Source: Acetobacteraceae bacterium (lineage in GTDB: Bacteria > Pseudomonadota > Alphaproteobacteria > Acetobacterales > Acetobacteraceae). From it: a DNA stretch of 58,526 bases. This document shows, one piece after another, positions 27,297-36,653 of this stretch. The translations under genes and the position numbers were made by a program. How positions within the stretch are numbered: the stretch's first letter is position 1; every line of letters begins with the position of its first letter. The stretch spans positions 1 through 58,526 of the forward strand of contig JARLIM010000002.1 of the NCBI GenBank assembly GCA_031291725.1. The letters run 5' to 3'. The notes below the pieces were generated by a model. That model was not told the origin of the DNA. It searched no databases and was given only the letters and a program-made list of their open reading frames with translations.

Positions 27297-27689
27297 TCAC
27301 GGGGCATCGATCACCCGAGGCCGTCTCTGATCGTCGATGGCGACGAAGGTGAAGACCGCTTCCGTCACCGGCACGCTCTCTTCCCCATCGCGCGGCCGCC
27401 GCCATGCTTGCACCTCTAACCGCATTGACGTGCGACCGACCGAGACGATATCGGCATACAGGCTCACCTCGTCGCCAACCTGCACCGGGCTGAGAAAGGT
27501 GATGGCCTCCACGGCCACGGTGGCACATCGGCCGCGCGCACGACGGGTGGCGGCGAGGCCTGCGGCCAGATCCATCTGCCACATCAGCCAGCCGCCGAAG
27601 ATATCGCCCGCCGGATTGGTGTCGGCGGGCATGGCCACCGTGCGGATGGCGGGCTGGCCGCTGGGCGGGCGGCGGAGAGAGGCGGTCAT
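27297..27689 (-). CDS. Acyl-CoA thioesterase, YciA-like hotdog protein
   Basis: The protein has 130 residues. The core MPADTNPAGDIFGGWLMWQM with DLAAG is the YciA/ACOT hotdog signature containing the catalytic Asp and the GGW-LM-MD pattern, and VEAITFLSPVQVGDEVSLYA follows. Such enzymes hydrolyse acyl-CoA to free CoA and a fatty acid in the cytoplasm, limiting acyl-CoA build-up. I start at 27689 (MTASLRRPPSGQPAI). It is convergent with the first sensor kinase, with an 18-base gap. Confidence 0.88.
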   Translation of the reverse strand: MTASLRRPPSGQPAIRTVAMPADTNPAGDIFGGWLMWQMDLAAGLAATRRARGRCATVAVEAITFLSPVQVGDEVSLYADIVSVGRTSMRLEVQAWRRPRDGEESVPVTEAVFTFVAIDDQRRPRVIDAP

Positions 27690-27977
27690 ATGGGCGCTCG
27701 CATATGTGCAGTGTGCCATTCCAACCATGTGCGGCTGATAAAATCCACCAGCAGATTCAAGATGAAGCTGCATCCGATGGCAGATTGCGACACGGTTTTT
27801 TCAAAAATCGATGGCCGCGACATGGGGGAGCGAGCGGGAGCGCGCCCTGGTGATCAATGTTCGTTGACACTAATTTGTTTCTCTTGATGTCGGCATGAAA
27901 ACAGATTTTGATGTGCCAACAGTCGGGGCGCGGCTGGCTTTTGGGCTGTTTCCTGATCGGTTTTGGTGTCTTCAACG
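27690..27977. other. Intergenic region between thioesterase and hybrid kinase
   Basis: This divergent promoter region has about 288 bases and moderate AT content. I see no operator-like palindrome, small gene or RNA signature in it. Confidence 0.4.
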
Positions 27978-30179
27978 ATGACAAAGTGGCTATTTCAGCG
28001 TCTCTTTCCAGGGGGTTGCACGCGCCAAAGCTGGCGGGCGATCATTGGGGGGGTGTTGGGCACGTTGCTGATCCTGGCTTCAGCCGCTGGCGTTGTCTGG
28101 TCCAATCGCAACTCACAAATCACAGAATGGACCGGCTGGGCGACGGATTTGTCGTTGATGGTGGCCGAGCAGACGCGCCAGAGCATCAAGGCATCCGATC
28201 TGGTGCTGCGGGCGATCACTGACCGCGTGCAGGAAGGTAATATCGAGACCGAAGATCAGTTCCGTGCGCTGATGTCCAAGCAGGATGTGTTTGAAATCCT
28301 GCGCCAGCGTTCCGCCGGAGTGCCTCAGATTGATGTGGCAACAGTTATCGGCAGCGACGGCATTGTGCTGAATTTCTCGCGCTGGTGGCCGGCCCTGACC
28401 AATGTAGAACCGTATTCGACGATCGATTTGTCAGACCGCGACTATTTTAAGGCGCAGATGTCCGACCCAAATTTGGATTTCTATATCAGTGCCCCGGTAC
28501 AAAATCGCGGTACAGGCACCTGGACGTTCTATCTATCGCATAAAATCCGCAGCAAATCCGGCAATGTTCTTGGCGTTGCCATCACCGGATTGCACGTAGA
28601 GTTCTTTACCAATTTCTACAAAGCCATCAGTGGTCGCAGCAACCGTACCTTCAGCCTCTTCCGCAGCGACGGCGTGCTGATGGCGCGCTATCCTGAGCGC
28701 ACGGATTTTCTGGGGAAGTCTTTCCGCAACGGCTCGGTTATCGCCCTCGGTCTGACCGAAAACGCCGATAACGGTGCCACGCTGACCTATACGCCGCGCA
28801 TCACCGATCCCAATGACACCCGCGCCCGCATCACCTCGCCGCGCCGGGTGCCGGATTATCCGTTGCTGGTCAATTCGGTGCTCTATGAAGACGAATTCCT
28901 GGCGACATGGCGGCACAACGCCCATCAAGTGGCGATTTTGGCATCGTGTCTGGCGCTGTTCACGCTGCTATTGACGCTTGCATTGGCCAGCCTGTTGTCG
29001 CGCCAGAGTGCCACGATGTCGGAGTTGGACAAGGCCCGCCACAATGCCGAGACGGCAGCGCGGGCGAAGTCGGAATTCCTGGCGATGATGAGCCACGAGA
29101 TTCGCACACCGATCAACGCGGTGATTGGCATGTCCGACGCGTTGATGGAGTGCGACCTGCCTGAGCGCGAGCGCGGTATGGCGCGGATTGTCAGCGAGGC
29201 TTCGTCGCATCTGCTGACCATCGTGAACACGATCCTGGATTTCTCCCGCCTGGAAGCCGGGCGCGACAAATCCGCGCGGGCTCCGTTTGAAACCCGCCGC
29301 GTGCTGCGCACCGTGCTCGAACTCGCCACCGGCCTGCCAGGGGCATCGCGCTTGGCGATCACGTCGCATGTCGATGCAGATGTACCGAACTTCTTGATCG
29401 GCGATCAGGGCCGCGTGACTCAGGTTCTGCTCAATCTGTTGGGCAATGCGGTCAAATTCACGGAGCGCGGCTCGGTGGATCTTTCCGTCTCGCGGCTGCG
29501 TCGGGTGATCGGGGAGGGGCGCGTTGTGCTGCGTTTTGCCATCACCGACACAGGGCCGGGGATTTCGCGCGAAGTGTCGGATCGGCTGTTCGAGCCGTTC
29601 GAGCGTGGCGAGACCTGGAAATCCCATAAGGGCAGCGGCACCGGGCTGGGGCTGGCGATTTCCAAGCGTCTGGTCACGTTGATGGGCGGCACGATTGGTG
29701 CTGATGGCGAGCCGGGTGTGGGCTCGGTGTTCTGGTTCGAGTTGCCGTTCGATATCGCCGAAGGGGTGGAGGCTCCAGCGGCTCCGGCCGCCACGCCGCA
29801 ATCCAGCCGTCCGATCGACATCCTGGTGGCCGAAGACAGCGTGACGAGCCAGCTTGTGGCGCGACATTTTCTGGAAGCGTTGGGCCATCGCGTCACCATT
29901 GCCGAAAACGGTGCCGAGGCGCTGGCGGCCGTGCAGCAGCGGCATTTCGATCTGGTGCTGATGGATGGCCACATGCCTGAGATGGACGGGCTGGAAGCCA
30001 CGCGGCGGATCAGGGCGTTGGGTGGGGCGTTCGCCGAACTGCCGATCTACGGCCTCTCGGCCAATGTTCTGCAATCCGACCGCGAGACGGCGGAGCGGGT
30101 CGGCATGAATGGCTATCTGACCAAGCCGGTGCGCAAGCCGGAAATCGCCGCGGTGATCGCCAAGCTTTACCCGGCATAG
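27978..30179 (+). CDS. Hybrid sensor histidine kinase / response regulator (Cache-HisKA-HATPase-REC)
   Basis: The protein has about 733 residues. TM1 (IIGGVLGTLLILASAAGVVW) precedes a periplasmic Cache-like domain containing DLSDRDYFKAQM, and TM2 lies near 315-340. The HisKA box is AMMSHEIRTPINAVIGMSDA with the phospho-His near 373, the N-box is LNLLGNAVKF, the G-box KGSGTGLGLAISK, and a C-terminal receiver has the acceptor Asp in LMDGHMPEMDG near 663 and the Lys in LTKPVRKPE. No Hpt domain is present, so a separate phosphotransfer protein is expected. I use the ATG at 27978; two in-frame non-ATG starts lie just upstream. It converges on uxuB, overlapping it by 13 bases. Confidence 0.9.
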   Translation: MTKWLFQRLFPGGCTRQSWRAIIGGVLGTLLILASAAGVVWSNRNSQITEWTGWATDLSLMVAEQTRQSIKASDLVLRAITDRVQEGNIETEDQFRALMSKQDVFEILRQRSAGVPQIDVATVIGSDGIVLNFSRWWPALTNVEPYSTIDLSDRDYFKAQMSDPNLDFYISAPVQNRGTGTWTFYLSHKIRSKSGNVLGVAITGLHVEFFTNFYKAISGRSNRTFSLFRSDGVLMARYPERTDFLGKSFRNGSVIALGLTENADNGATLTYTPRITDPNDTRARITSPRRVPDYPLLVNSVLYEDEFLATWRHNAHQVAILASCLALFTLLLTLALASLLSRQSATMSELDKARHNAETAARAKSEFLAMMSHEIRTPINAVIGMSDALMECDLPERERGMARIVSEASSHLLTIVNTILDFSRLEAGRDKSARAPFETRRVLRTVLELATGLPGASRLAITSHVDADVPNFLIGDQGRVTQVLLNLLGNAVKFTERGSVDLSVSRLRRVIGEGRVVLRFAITDTGPGISREVSDRLFEPFERGETWKSHKGSGTGLGLAISKRLVTLMGGTIGADGEPGVGSVFWFELPFDIAEGVEAPAAPAATPQSSRPIDILVAEDSVTSQLVARHFLEALGHRVTIAENGAEALAAVQQRHFDLVLMDGHMPEMDGLEATRRIRALGGAFAELPIYGLSANVLQSDRETAERVGMNGYLTKPVRKPEIAAVIAKLYPA

Positions 30180-31627
30180 GCAGCAGCGGCCCGGCGCGCT
30201 CCGTCTTGGGTGAGGCAGGCCAATGCTTGTGCGACGGCTTCACCCAACACGGGATGGGTGCAGAGATCGCCAAAAATGGCGCTCACATTGAGCAAGGCCG
30301 GGGCGAGGCGTTCGGGTTGCGGGCCGGTGGAGGCTGCGATGCGGGCAAGCTCTGCCGCCATCGGGTCGCGCACATCGATGGGCTGGCCGCGTTCATCCAT
30401 GCCCGCCACGTAACGCATCCAGGCGGCGATGGTCAGCGCGTGGCAGTCAATCGGCAGATCGCGCGCCAAGAGGTCGCGCACCGGGCCGAGGATGCGTTGC
30501 GGCAATTTCTGCGATCCATCCATCGCAATCTGCCACGTGCGATGCCGCAAAGCGGGGTTGCGGAAGCGGTCGAGCAGCGAGGCTTTGTAGCGGTCGAGAT
30601 CGGGCAGTGCGACGGTGGGGGTGGTGCGGTCCATCAGGGTTGCCACAAAGGCGGCGATGGCGGCATCGCCCATCGCATCGGCCACCGTCTCATGGCCCGC
30701 GAGATAGCCGAGATAGGCAATCGCCGAGTGGCTGCCGTTGAGCAGGCGCAGTTTCATCGCCTCGAACGGGGCGACGTTGTGGGTGAGGGTGGCGCCCGCA
30801 TTTTCCCAGGCCGGGCGGCCTGCGGTGAAGCGGTCTTCGATCACCCATTGGGTGAACGGCTCGGCCACCACCGGCCATGCATCCTGCACGCCGAGGCGGG
30901 TGGCGATGCGGGCGCGGTCGGTATCGGTGGTGGCGGGAACGATGCGGTCCACCATGGTGTCGGGGCAGGCGATCTCGCCGGCGACATAGGCGGCAAGGTC
31001 GGCATCGCGCAGGCTGGCGAAGCGGAGAAGCAAGCTGTGCACGGTCTGGCCGTTGCACGGCAGATTGTCGCAGCACAGCACGGTGAACGGGGCGAGCCCG
31101 GCCGCGCGGCGGGCGGCGATGGCGGCGGCGAGGAAGCCGAACACCGAGCGCGGCGCCTGTGGGTTGGCCAGATCATGCCGGATCGACGCATCCGCCTCAT
31201 CCAGCGCGCCGGAGGCCGGGTCGCGGCAATAGGCTTTCTCCGTCACCGTCAGGCTGACGATGGCGGTTTGGGGATGCGCCATCCGTGCGATCAATGCCGC
31301 CGGGGCTTCCGGGGCGACGATGATGTCGGTGATGCTGCCGATGACGGCAATCTGGCCGGTCTGGCTGCGTTGTTCGAGCGCGTAGAGACAATCTTGCGGG
31401 GCGAGGGCGTCGCGGGTGTCCGGGCTGCGCAGACTGGCGGCGGTGATGCCCCAGCGCGTGTCGCCCGCTGCGATGATCGCATCGGTGTAGGCGGCCTGAT
31501 GCGCGCGATGGAACGCGCCGAGGCCGAGATGGACGATGCCATGCCCCAACGCCGCCCGATCATAAGCAGGCCGTGCCACATCCGCGGGCAGGTCGCGCAG
31601 CGTCGCGTTGGAAAGACGGGCGCTCAC
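30167..31627 (-). CDS. uxuB: Mannitol dehydrogenase-family oxidoreductase, probable fructuronate reductase UxuB
   Basis: The protein has 486 residues. The Rossmann half begins HGIVHLGLGAFHRAHQAAYT (GxGxFHRAHQ). The catalytic helix carries MKLRLLNGSHSAIAYLGYL, with the Lys, Asn and His of polyol-specific long-chain dehydrogenases. The pairing with mannonate dehydratase UxuA by a 4-base overlap makes D-fructuronate to D-mannonate (NADH) the best assignment; mannitol or arabinitol oxidation is the alternative. It is the last gene of gntR-uxuA-uxuB. Confidence 0.88.
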   Translation of the reverse strand: MSARLSNATLRDLPADVARPAYDRAALGHGIVHLGLGAFHRAHQAAYTDAIIAAGDTRWGITAASLRSPDTRDALAPQDCLYALEQRSQTGQIAVIGSITDIIVAPEAPAALIARMAHPQTAIVSLTVTEKAYCRDPASGALDEADASIRHDLANPQAPRSVFGFLAAAIAARRAAGLAPFTVLCCDNLPCNGQTVHSLLLRFASLRDADLAAYVAGEIACPDTMVDRIVPATTDTDRARIATRLGVQDAWPVVAEPFTQWVIEDRFTAGRPAWENAGATLTHNVAPFEAMKLRLLNGSHSAIAYLGYLAGHETVADAMGDAAIAAFVATLMDRTTPTVALPDLDRYKASLLDRFRNPALRHRTWQIAMDGSQKLPQRILGPVRDLLARDLPIDCHALTIAAWMRYVAGMDERGQPIDVRDPMAAELARIAASTGPQPERLAPALLNVSAIFGDLCTHPVLGEAVAQALACLTQDGARRAAAAYAG

Positions 31628-32820
31628 ACCGGCAGCCGGTGCTGATGGGCGAGCGCCGTCATCACGCCGCGTATCTCCGCCAGACCGCGCAGGCGTCCGA
31701 TGGCCGGATAGCCCGGATGCGTGGCCTTGCCCACGTCGTCGAGCAGTTCATGGCCGTGATCGGGGCGGAACGGCAGCCGCCACTGCGTATCGCCCGCCTC
31801 ATGTCGGCGGCGCTGTTCAAGCAGGATGGTGTGCACGACCGCCACCATGTCGGTATCGCCGGTGAGGTGATCGGCTTCCATGAACGAGCCATCGTCGAAT
31901 TTTTGCACATTGCGCAGATGCACGAAGGCGATGTTCTCGGCGAAACGCGCGGCAATCGCTGGCACGTCGTTATGGGCCCCCGCGCCGAGCGAGCCGGTGC
32001 ACAGGGTGAGGCCATTGGCGGGCGACGGCGCGGCGTTGAGGATGAACTCGATATCCTCCTCGCTGGAGCAGATGCGCGGCAGGCCGAGCAGCGGGCGTGG
32101 CGGATCGTCCGGGTGGATGCACATGGTCACACCGGCCTCCTCCGCCGCCGGGATGACCGCGCGCAGGAAGGCGGCGAGGTGTTGGCGCAGTTGGGTGCGG
32201 TCGATCTCGGCGTAGCGGGCGAGCACGCGGCGCAGGCTGTCGATGTCGTAGCGGTCGAAGGCACCGGGCAGGCCGGCCATGATGCTCGACAGCAGGCGAT
32301 CGCGGTCGGCCTCGCTGGAGGCGGTGAACCAGGCGCGGGCACGGTCGAGCACGTCGTCCGAATAACCGGCTTCGGCACCGGGGCGGCGCAACATGTGCAC
32401 TTCGAAGGCGGCGAATTCATGCGCGTTGAAGCGCAGCGCATTGCCGCCGCCGGGAAGGGGGTGGCGCAGTTCGGTGCGGGTCCAGTCCAGCACCGGCATA
32501 AAATTGTAGCAGACCGTGCGGATGCCGTTCGCGCCCAGATTGCGCAGGGTTTGGCGGTAATTCTCGTAGAGGGTTTCCAGATCGCCGGTGCCGGTTTTGA
32601 TGTCTTCATGCACCGGCACGCTTTCCACCACGCTCCAGCGCAGGCCAAGGCTCCGGTCGGATTCGATGATGTGACGGCGCTCGGTGATCGCCTCACTGCT
32701 CCAGGTGACACCGTAGGGGATGTCGTGCAGGGCGGTGACGATGCCGGTGGCGCCGGCTTGGCGGACAGAGGCCAGCGAGATCAGATCGTTGGGGCCCCAC
32801 CAGCGCCAGGTTTGTTCCAT
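31624..32820 (-). CDS. uxuA: Mannonate dehydratase UxuA
   Basis: The protein has 398 residues. MEQTWRWWGPNDLISLASVR and GIVTALHDIPYGVTW are the UxuA start, CYNFMPVLDWTRTEL the central motif, and MCIHPDDPPRPLLGLPRICS carries a metal-binding His with the conserved HPDDPP loop. It dehydrates D-mannonate to 2-keto-3-deoxy-D-gluconate. A ribosome-binding site AAGGAA precedes the ATG. It sits 13 bases after gntR and overlaps uxuB, so the three are one transcript. Confidence 0.95.
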   Translation of the reverse strand: MEQTWRWWGPNDLISLASVRQAGATGIVTALHDIPYGVTWSSEAITERRHIIESDRSLGLRWSVVESVPVHEDIKTGTGDLETLYENYRQTLRNLGANGIRTVCYNFMPVLDWTRTELRHPLPGGGNALRFNAHEFAAFEVHMLRRPGAEAGYSDDVLDRARAWFTASSEADRDRLLSSIMAGLPGAFDRYDIDSLRRVLARYAEIDRTQLRQHLAAFLRAVIPAAEEAGVTMCIHPDDPPRPLLGLPRICSSEEDIEFILNAAPSPANGLTLCTGSLGAGAHNDVPAIAARFAENIAFVHLRNVQKFDDGSFMEADHLTGDTDMVAVVHTILLEQRRRHEAGDTQWRLPFRPDHGHELLDDVGKATHPGYPAIGRLRGLAEIRGVMTALAHQHRLPV

Positions 32821-32832
32821 CGTCGTGTTCCT

Positions 32833-33558
32833 TCAGGCGCGCTTGCGGAAGATGGCGGCGATGCCGGAGGGCTCGCTGCCTTCGAAGAAGTCGGGATGTT
32901 CCGCCGCGATGCGCTCAATGGCGGCAAAAGCGGTGCGCAGATGTGCCGTCATGATCGCAACCGCCCCCGCCGCGTCATGGCGGGCGATGCAATCGACGAT
33001 GGTGGCGTGCTGCTCCAGGATCATCGCGGGCCAAGTTCCCTGTTCGAGCGAGAGGAAGCGCACCCGGTCCAACTGTGCCTTGGCGCTGGTGATCACCTGC
33101 CAGACAAAGGGATGACCCGCGATGAGCATCAAGTGGCGATGCATCTGTTCGTCGAGCGCGAAGAAATTGGCAAAATCGCCGTCGGCAATGCTGCTGCGCT
33201 GGTCCTGGATCAGCCGTTGCAAGGCAAGCACGTCCGCCGGCGTGGCCAAGCCGGCGGCATCGGCGACCGCACGGCATTCCAGGGTTTCGCGCACGAACTG
33301 CGCATCTCGTACTGCCGGAACGCTGATCGGGGCAACGAAGGTGCCAACCTGTGGGATGACGCGCAGAAAGCCTTCTTCATTCAACCGCCAAAACACCTCG
33401 CGCACCGGCGTGCGGCTCAGCCCATAGGCTTCGCCAATCCGCGCTTCAGTCAACGATGCCCCCGGCCGCAACTCACCGCGCACGATCCGCCCATGCAAAT
33501 CCTCATAGACCTGCTGGCCGGTGGCGCGGGGGGAAAGATGGCGGGGGGCGATGGTCAT
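32833..33558 (-). CDS. GntR-family regulator with FCD domain (UxuR/ExuR-like)
   Basis: The protein has 241 residues. The winged helix spans about 10-75 (ARIGEAYGLSRTPVREVFWR, LNEEGFLRVIPQVGTFVAPI), followed by an all-helical FCD effector domain (ETLECRAVADAAGLATPAD; FFALDEQMHRHLMLIAGHPF) whose His/Asp residues usually bind a metal and a carboxylate ligand. As the first gene of the uxu operon and divergent from a TRAP transporter, it most likely represses both and responds to a hexuronate or a breakdown product. A candidate operator lies at 33605-33624. The start at 33558 (MTIAPRHL) was chosen over 33567. Confidence 0.9.
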   Translation of the reverse strand: MTIAPRHLSPRATGQQVYEDLHGRIVRGELRPGASLTEARIGEAYGLSRTPVREVFWRLNEEGFLRVIPQVGTFVAPISVPAVRDAQFVRETLECRAVADAAGLATPADVLALQRLIQDQRSSIADGDFANFFALDEQMHRHLMLIAGHPFVWQVITSAKAQLDRVRFLSLEQGTWPAMILEQHATIVDCIARHDAAGAVAIMTAHLRTAFAAIERIAAEHPDFFEGSEPSGIAAIFRKRA

Positions 33559-33604
33559 TATCCTCAATCATCCCTCTGATCGCCGTGCGAACGGCTCTTG
33601 CATT

Positions 33605-33624
33605 CTTGTATACCAGGATACTAG
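33605..33624. promoter_or_regulatory. Candidate GntR/FCD operator between gntR-uxuAB and dctP
   Basis: The 20-base imperfect palindrome CTTGTATACCAGGATACTAG matches itself at 14 of 20 positions. It contains TTGTATACCA, close to the TGGTATACCA core typical of UxuR/ExuR-like sites. It is 47 bases from gntR and 99 from dctP, fitting dual control. Confidence 0.55.
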
Positions 33625-33722
33625 TCTGCGTTCGTCGATGTCAACGCGGTTTGAGACGAGCGCGTTGACACGGGGGCTGGAAAGCAAAATCAAGCGGCGA
33701 GCAGCCGTTGGGGGAACTTCAT

Positions 33723-34748
33723 ATGACGATTTCAACAACACGGCGCGGGTTCACCATGGGGCTGTCCGCCATCGGGGCCGCGGTTTTGACAGGTAGCCTG
33801 TCGGCTCCTGCCCTGGCGCAGAATGCGAAGTTCAAGCTGCGCTACGGCACGGCGTTTCCAGCCGATCATCCGGGTACGACACGCATCGTCGAAGCCTCCA
33901 AGGCGATCGCCGCGGAGACGGCGGGGGCGGTCGATTTACAGGTTTACCCGAACAGCCAGCTTGGCAGCGAGCCGGACATGTTCACCCAGACCCGCACGGG
34001 TGCGCTCGATTTCATGTCCACCTCCGGCGCCAACCAGACCGTCGTGCCGGTGGGCGGCATCAATGCGCTGGCCTTCGCGTTTGAGAATTATGCGAAAGTC
34101 TGGGCGGCGATGGATGGCGGCCTGGGCGATCATGTGCGCGCGCAATTCGCCAAGGTCGGCCTGTTCGTGCTGCCGAAGATGCTCGACAACGGCTATCGCA
34201 ACATCACCTCCAGCGCCAAGCCGGTCGCCGCGCCTGACGATCTGAAGGGCTTCAAGATGCGCGTGCCCGGCAATCAGTTGTGGGTGACGGCGTTCAAGGC
34301 ACTCGGTGCGGCACCGACGGCGATCAATTTCGGCGAACTCTATGCCGCCCTGCAAACCCATGTGGTCGATGGGCAGGAGAACCCGCTGGCGCTGATCGAG
34401 AGTGCAAAGCTCTACGAGGTGCAGAAATACATCGCACTGAGCGGCCATATCTGGGACGGCCACCATATCTTCGCCAATCAGAAGAAACTCGCAGCCCTTC
34501 CGGCCGATATCCGCACGAGCATTGAGAAGAACCTCAACACGGCGGCACTGCGGCAGCGGGGTGACATCGCCACCTTGAACGACACCCTCACCACCAAGTT
34601 GACCGGCCTGGGGGCTGTGATCTCCACCCCCGCCAAGCAGCCGTTCCGGGATGTGCTGAAGGCGTCGGGCTTCTATGCGGAATGGCGCGGCAAGTTTGGC
34701 GATGAGGCCTGGACGCAGTTGGAAAAATACACCGGCGCGCTGACCTGA
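33723..34748 (+). CDS. dctP: TRAP transporter solute-binding protein, DctP family
   Basis: The protein has 341 residues. The signal region carries TRRGFTMGLSAIGAAVLTGS, ending near ALAQ at residue 33, with a twin-arginine-like motif. The mature protein has KLRYGTAFPADHPGTTRIVE and DDLKGFKMRVPGNQLWVTAF, in which the Arg that binds the substrate carboxylate lies in the KMRVP segment. It captures an organic acid, here probably a hexuronate given the divergent uxu genes, and delivers it to the QM permease. The start at 33723 is the best fit for the signal peptide. Confidence 0.92.
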   Translation: MTISTTRRGFTMGLSAIGAAVLTGSLSAPALAQNAKFKLRYGTAFPADHPGTTRIVEASKAIAAETAGAVDLQVYPNSQLGSEPDMFTQTRTGALDFMSTSGANQTVVPVGGINALAFAFENYAKVWAAMDGGLGDHVRAQFAKVGLFVLPKMLDNGYRNITSSAKPVAAPDDLKGFKMRVPGNQLWVTAFKALGAAPTAINFGELYAALQTHVVDGQENPLALIESAKLYEVQKYIALSGHIWDGHHIFANQKKLAALPADIRTSIEKNLNTAALRQRGDIATLNDTLTTKLTGLGAVISTPAKQPFRDVLKASGFYAEWRGKFGDEAWTQLEKYTGALT

Positions 34749-34802
34749 AACCCACCAAACCGCCGCGCGCGCAATGGCGGTGGATGAGTCGAAAGCCCCC
34801 CG

Positions 34803-36653
34803 ATGCACCAATCTCCCCCGGAGTTCCGCACCTCCTGGCTTCGCAACGCCGACCGCGCATTGTCGTCTGCCATTGAGGCGTTGGCGGCGGGGTTGGTGGT
34901 GACGGAGGTGGTGTTGCTCGGCAGTGGCACCATCGCGCGCTATGTCTTTGACGCGCCCTTTCCCTGGTCGGACGAACTCGGGTCGCTGCTGTTCATCTGG
35001 TTGGCGGTGCTGGGGGCGGTGGTGGCGCTGCGGCGCGGCGAGCATATGCGATTGACGGCGTTCATTCGTGGGATGTCATCCGAACGTCGGGCATGGCTGG
35101 ATGCGGTGTCGCTGCTGTTGGTCTGCGCGGTGCTGGCGGCGTTGATCGGACCGAGTTACGAGCATTTCGACGATCTGCGCATCGGCCTCTCTCCGGTGTT
35201 GGAAATTTCCGAGGGCTATCGCGGGGCGGCGATGGGCGTTGGCATGGTGCTGATGCTGTTCACCGCGTTGCGCAATCTTCTGCTGCTGGCCAATTGGCGG
35301 CAGATGCTGGCAGCGCTCATCGTCGTGGGGGCGGCGATGGCGCTGTTGGACCATTTCGGCCCGGCGCTGGAAGACATGGGCAACGCCAATCTGTTGATCT
35401 TCTTCGTCGGCTTCGTGGTGGTGGCCATGGTGATCGGCGTGCCGATTGCCTTTGCCTTCCTGCTCGGCACCACCGGCTTCATCGCCTATGCCACCTCGAT
35501 TCCCGTCTCGATCATCCCGAGTCGCATGGATGAAGGGATGAGCCATCTGATTCTGCTCGCGGTGCCGATGTTCGTGCTGCTCGGCGCGTTGATCGAGATG
35601 GCGGGATTGGCACAGCGTATGATCGCCTTTCTGGTCTCGCTGATCGGCCATAAGCGCGGTGGGCTGCAATATGTGTTGCTGGGCGCGATGTATCTGGTCT
35701 CCGGCATCTCGGGCGCCAAAGCCGCCGATATGGCCGCCGTCGCCCCCGCTCTGTTTCCCGAGATGATCAAGCGCGGCAACAAGGAGGGCAATCTGACCTC
35801 GTTGCTCTCCGCCTCCGCCGTGATGTCCGAGACGATCCCGCCATCTATCGTGCTGATCACCGTGGGCTCGGTGACGGGTGTTTCGATTGCGGCCTTGTTC
35901 ACCGGCGGTCTGCTGCCGGCCGTGGTGGGGCTGCTGGCGTTGTCGGTGGTGGTGTTCTTCCAGACCCGCGGCGAGGATGTCTCGCGCGCTGTGCGCTATG
36001 GCTGGGCGCAGAAGGGAAAATTGTTCCTCATCGCCATTCCGGGTCTGGGGCTGCCGATGGTGATCCGCTCTTCCGTGGTGGAAGGTGTTGCAACCGCCAC
36101 CGAGGTCTCCACCATCGGTGTGCTCTACACGGTGGCGGTTGGGCTGCTGATCTATCGGCAATTCGACTGGAGGCGCGTCTATCCGATCCTGGTGGAAACC
36201 GCCTCGTTGTCGGGGGCGATTTTGCTGGTGGTGGGCTCGGCCACGGCCATGGCCTGGGCACTGACACAATCGGGCTTCTCGCAGCAATTGGTGGCGCTGC
36301 TGGCGGTGGTGCCGGGCGGCAAGATCGGCTTCCTGCTGGTCTCGGCCTTGGCGTTCATCGTGTTGGGCAGCGTGCTGGAAGGCGTGCCCGCCATTGTGCT
36401 GTTCGGCCCGCTGCTGTTTCCGATTGCCGCTGCCATGGGGGTCAACCCGGTGCATTACGCGATGGTGGCGGTGTTCGCGATGGGCTTCGGCCTGTTCACG
36501 CCGCCCTTCGGCGTGGGCTTCTACCTCGCCTGCGCGATTGGCCGTGTGTCTCCCGACGTGGCGATCCGCTCGGTCTGGCCGCATCTGGGCGCGCTGCTGG
36601 TGGCGCTGTTGTTGATCACGCTGGTGCCGTGGATCTCGGTTGGGTTTTTGTGA
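34803..36653 (+). CDS. TRAP transporter fused small and large permease (DctQM)
   Basis: The protein has 616 residues. Residues 1-190 are the four-helix DctQ part (RYVFDAPFPWSDELGSLLFI followed by WLAVLGAVVALRRGEHMRL). After a linker helix, residues 195-616 are the DctM part (VIGVPIAFAFLLGTTGFIAY; AKAADMAAVAPALFPEMIKR; SASAVMSETIPPSIVLITVG; PPFGVGFYLACAIG). Fusion of Q and M is known in TRAP systems. It uses the sodium or proton gradient to import the ligand handed over by DctP. It lies 54 bases after dctP in the same operon. Confidence 0.93.
   Translation: MHQSPPEFRTSWLRNADRALSSAIEALAAGLVVTEVVLLGSGTIARYVFDAPFPWSDELGSLLFIWLAVLGAVVALRRGEHMRLTAFIRGMSSERRAWLDAVSLLLVCAVLAALIGPSYEHFDDLRIGLSPVLEISEGYRGAAMGVGMVLMLFTALRNLLLLANWRQMLAALIVVGAAMALLDHFGPALEDMGNANLLIFFVGFVVVAMVIGVPIAFAFLLGTTGFIAYATSIPVSIIPSRMDEGMSHLILLAVPMFVLLGALIEMAGLAQRMIAFLVSLIGHKRGGLQYVLLGAMYLVSGISGAKAADMAAVAPALFPEMIKRGNKEGNLTSLLSASAVMSETIPPSIVLITVGSVTGVSIAALFTGGLLPAVVGLLALSVVVFFQTRGEDVSRAVRYGWAQKGKLFLIAIPGLGLPMVIRSSVVEGVATATEVSTIGVLYTVAVGLLIYRQFDWRRVYPILVETASLSGAILLVVGSATAMAWALTQSGFSQQLVALLAVVPGGKIGFLLVSALAFIVLGSVLEGVPAIVLFGPLLFPIAAAMGVNPVHYAMVAVFAMGFGLFTPPFGVGFYLACAIGRVSPDVAIRSVWPHLGALLVALLLITLVPWISVGFL

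Noticed and set aside
31573..33579. Long plus-strand open frame across uxuB/uxuA/gntR
   Set aside because: It lies opposite three well-supported genes, has low-complexity Gly/His/Ala/Arg content and matches no family.
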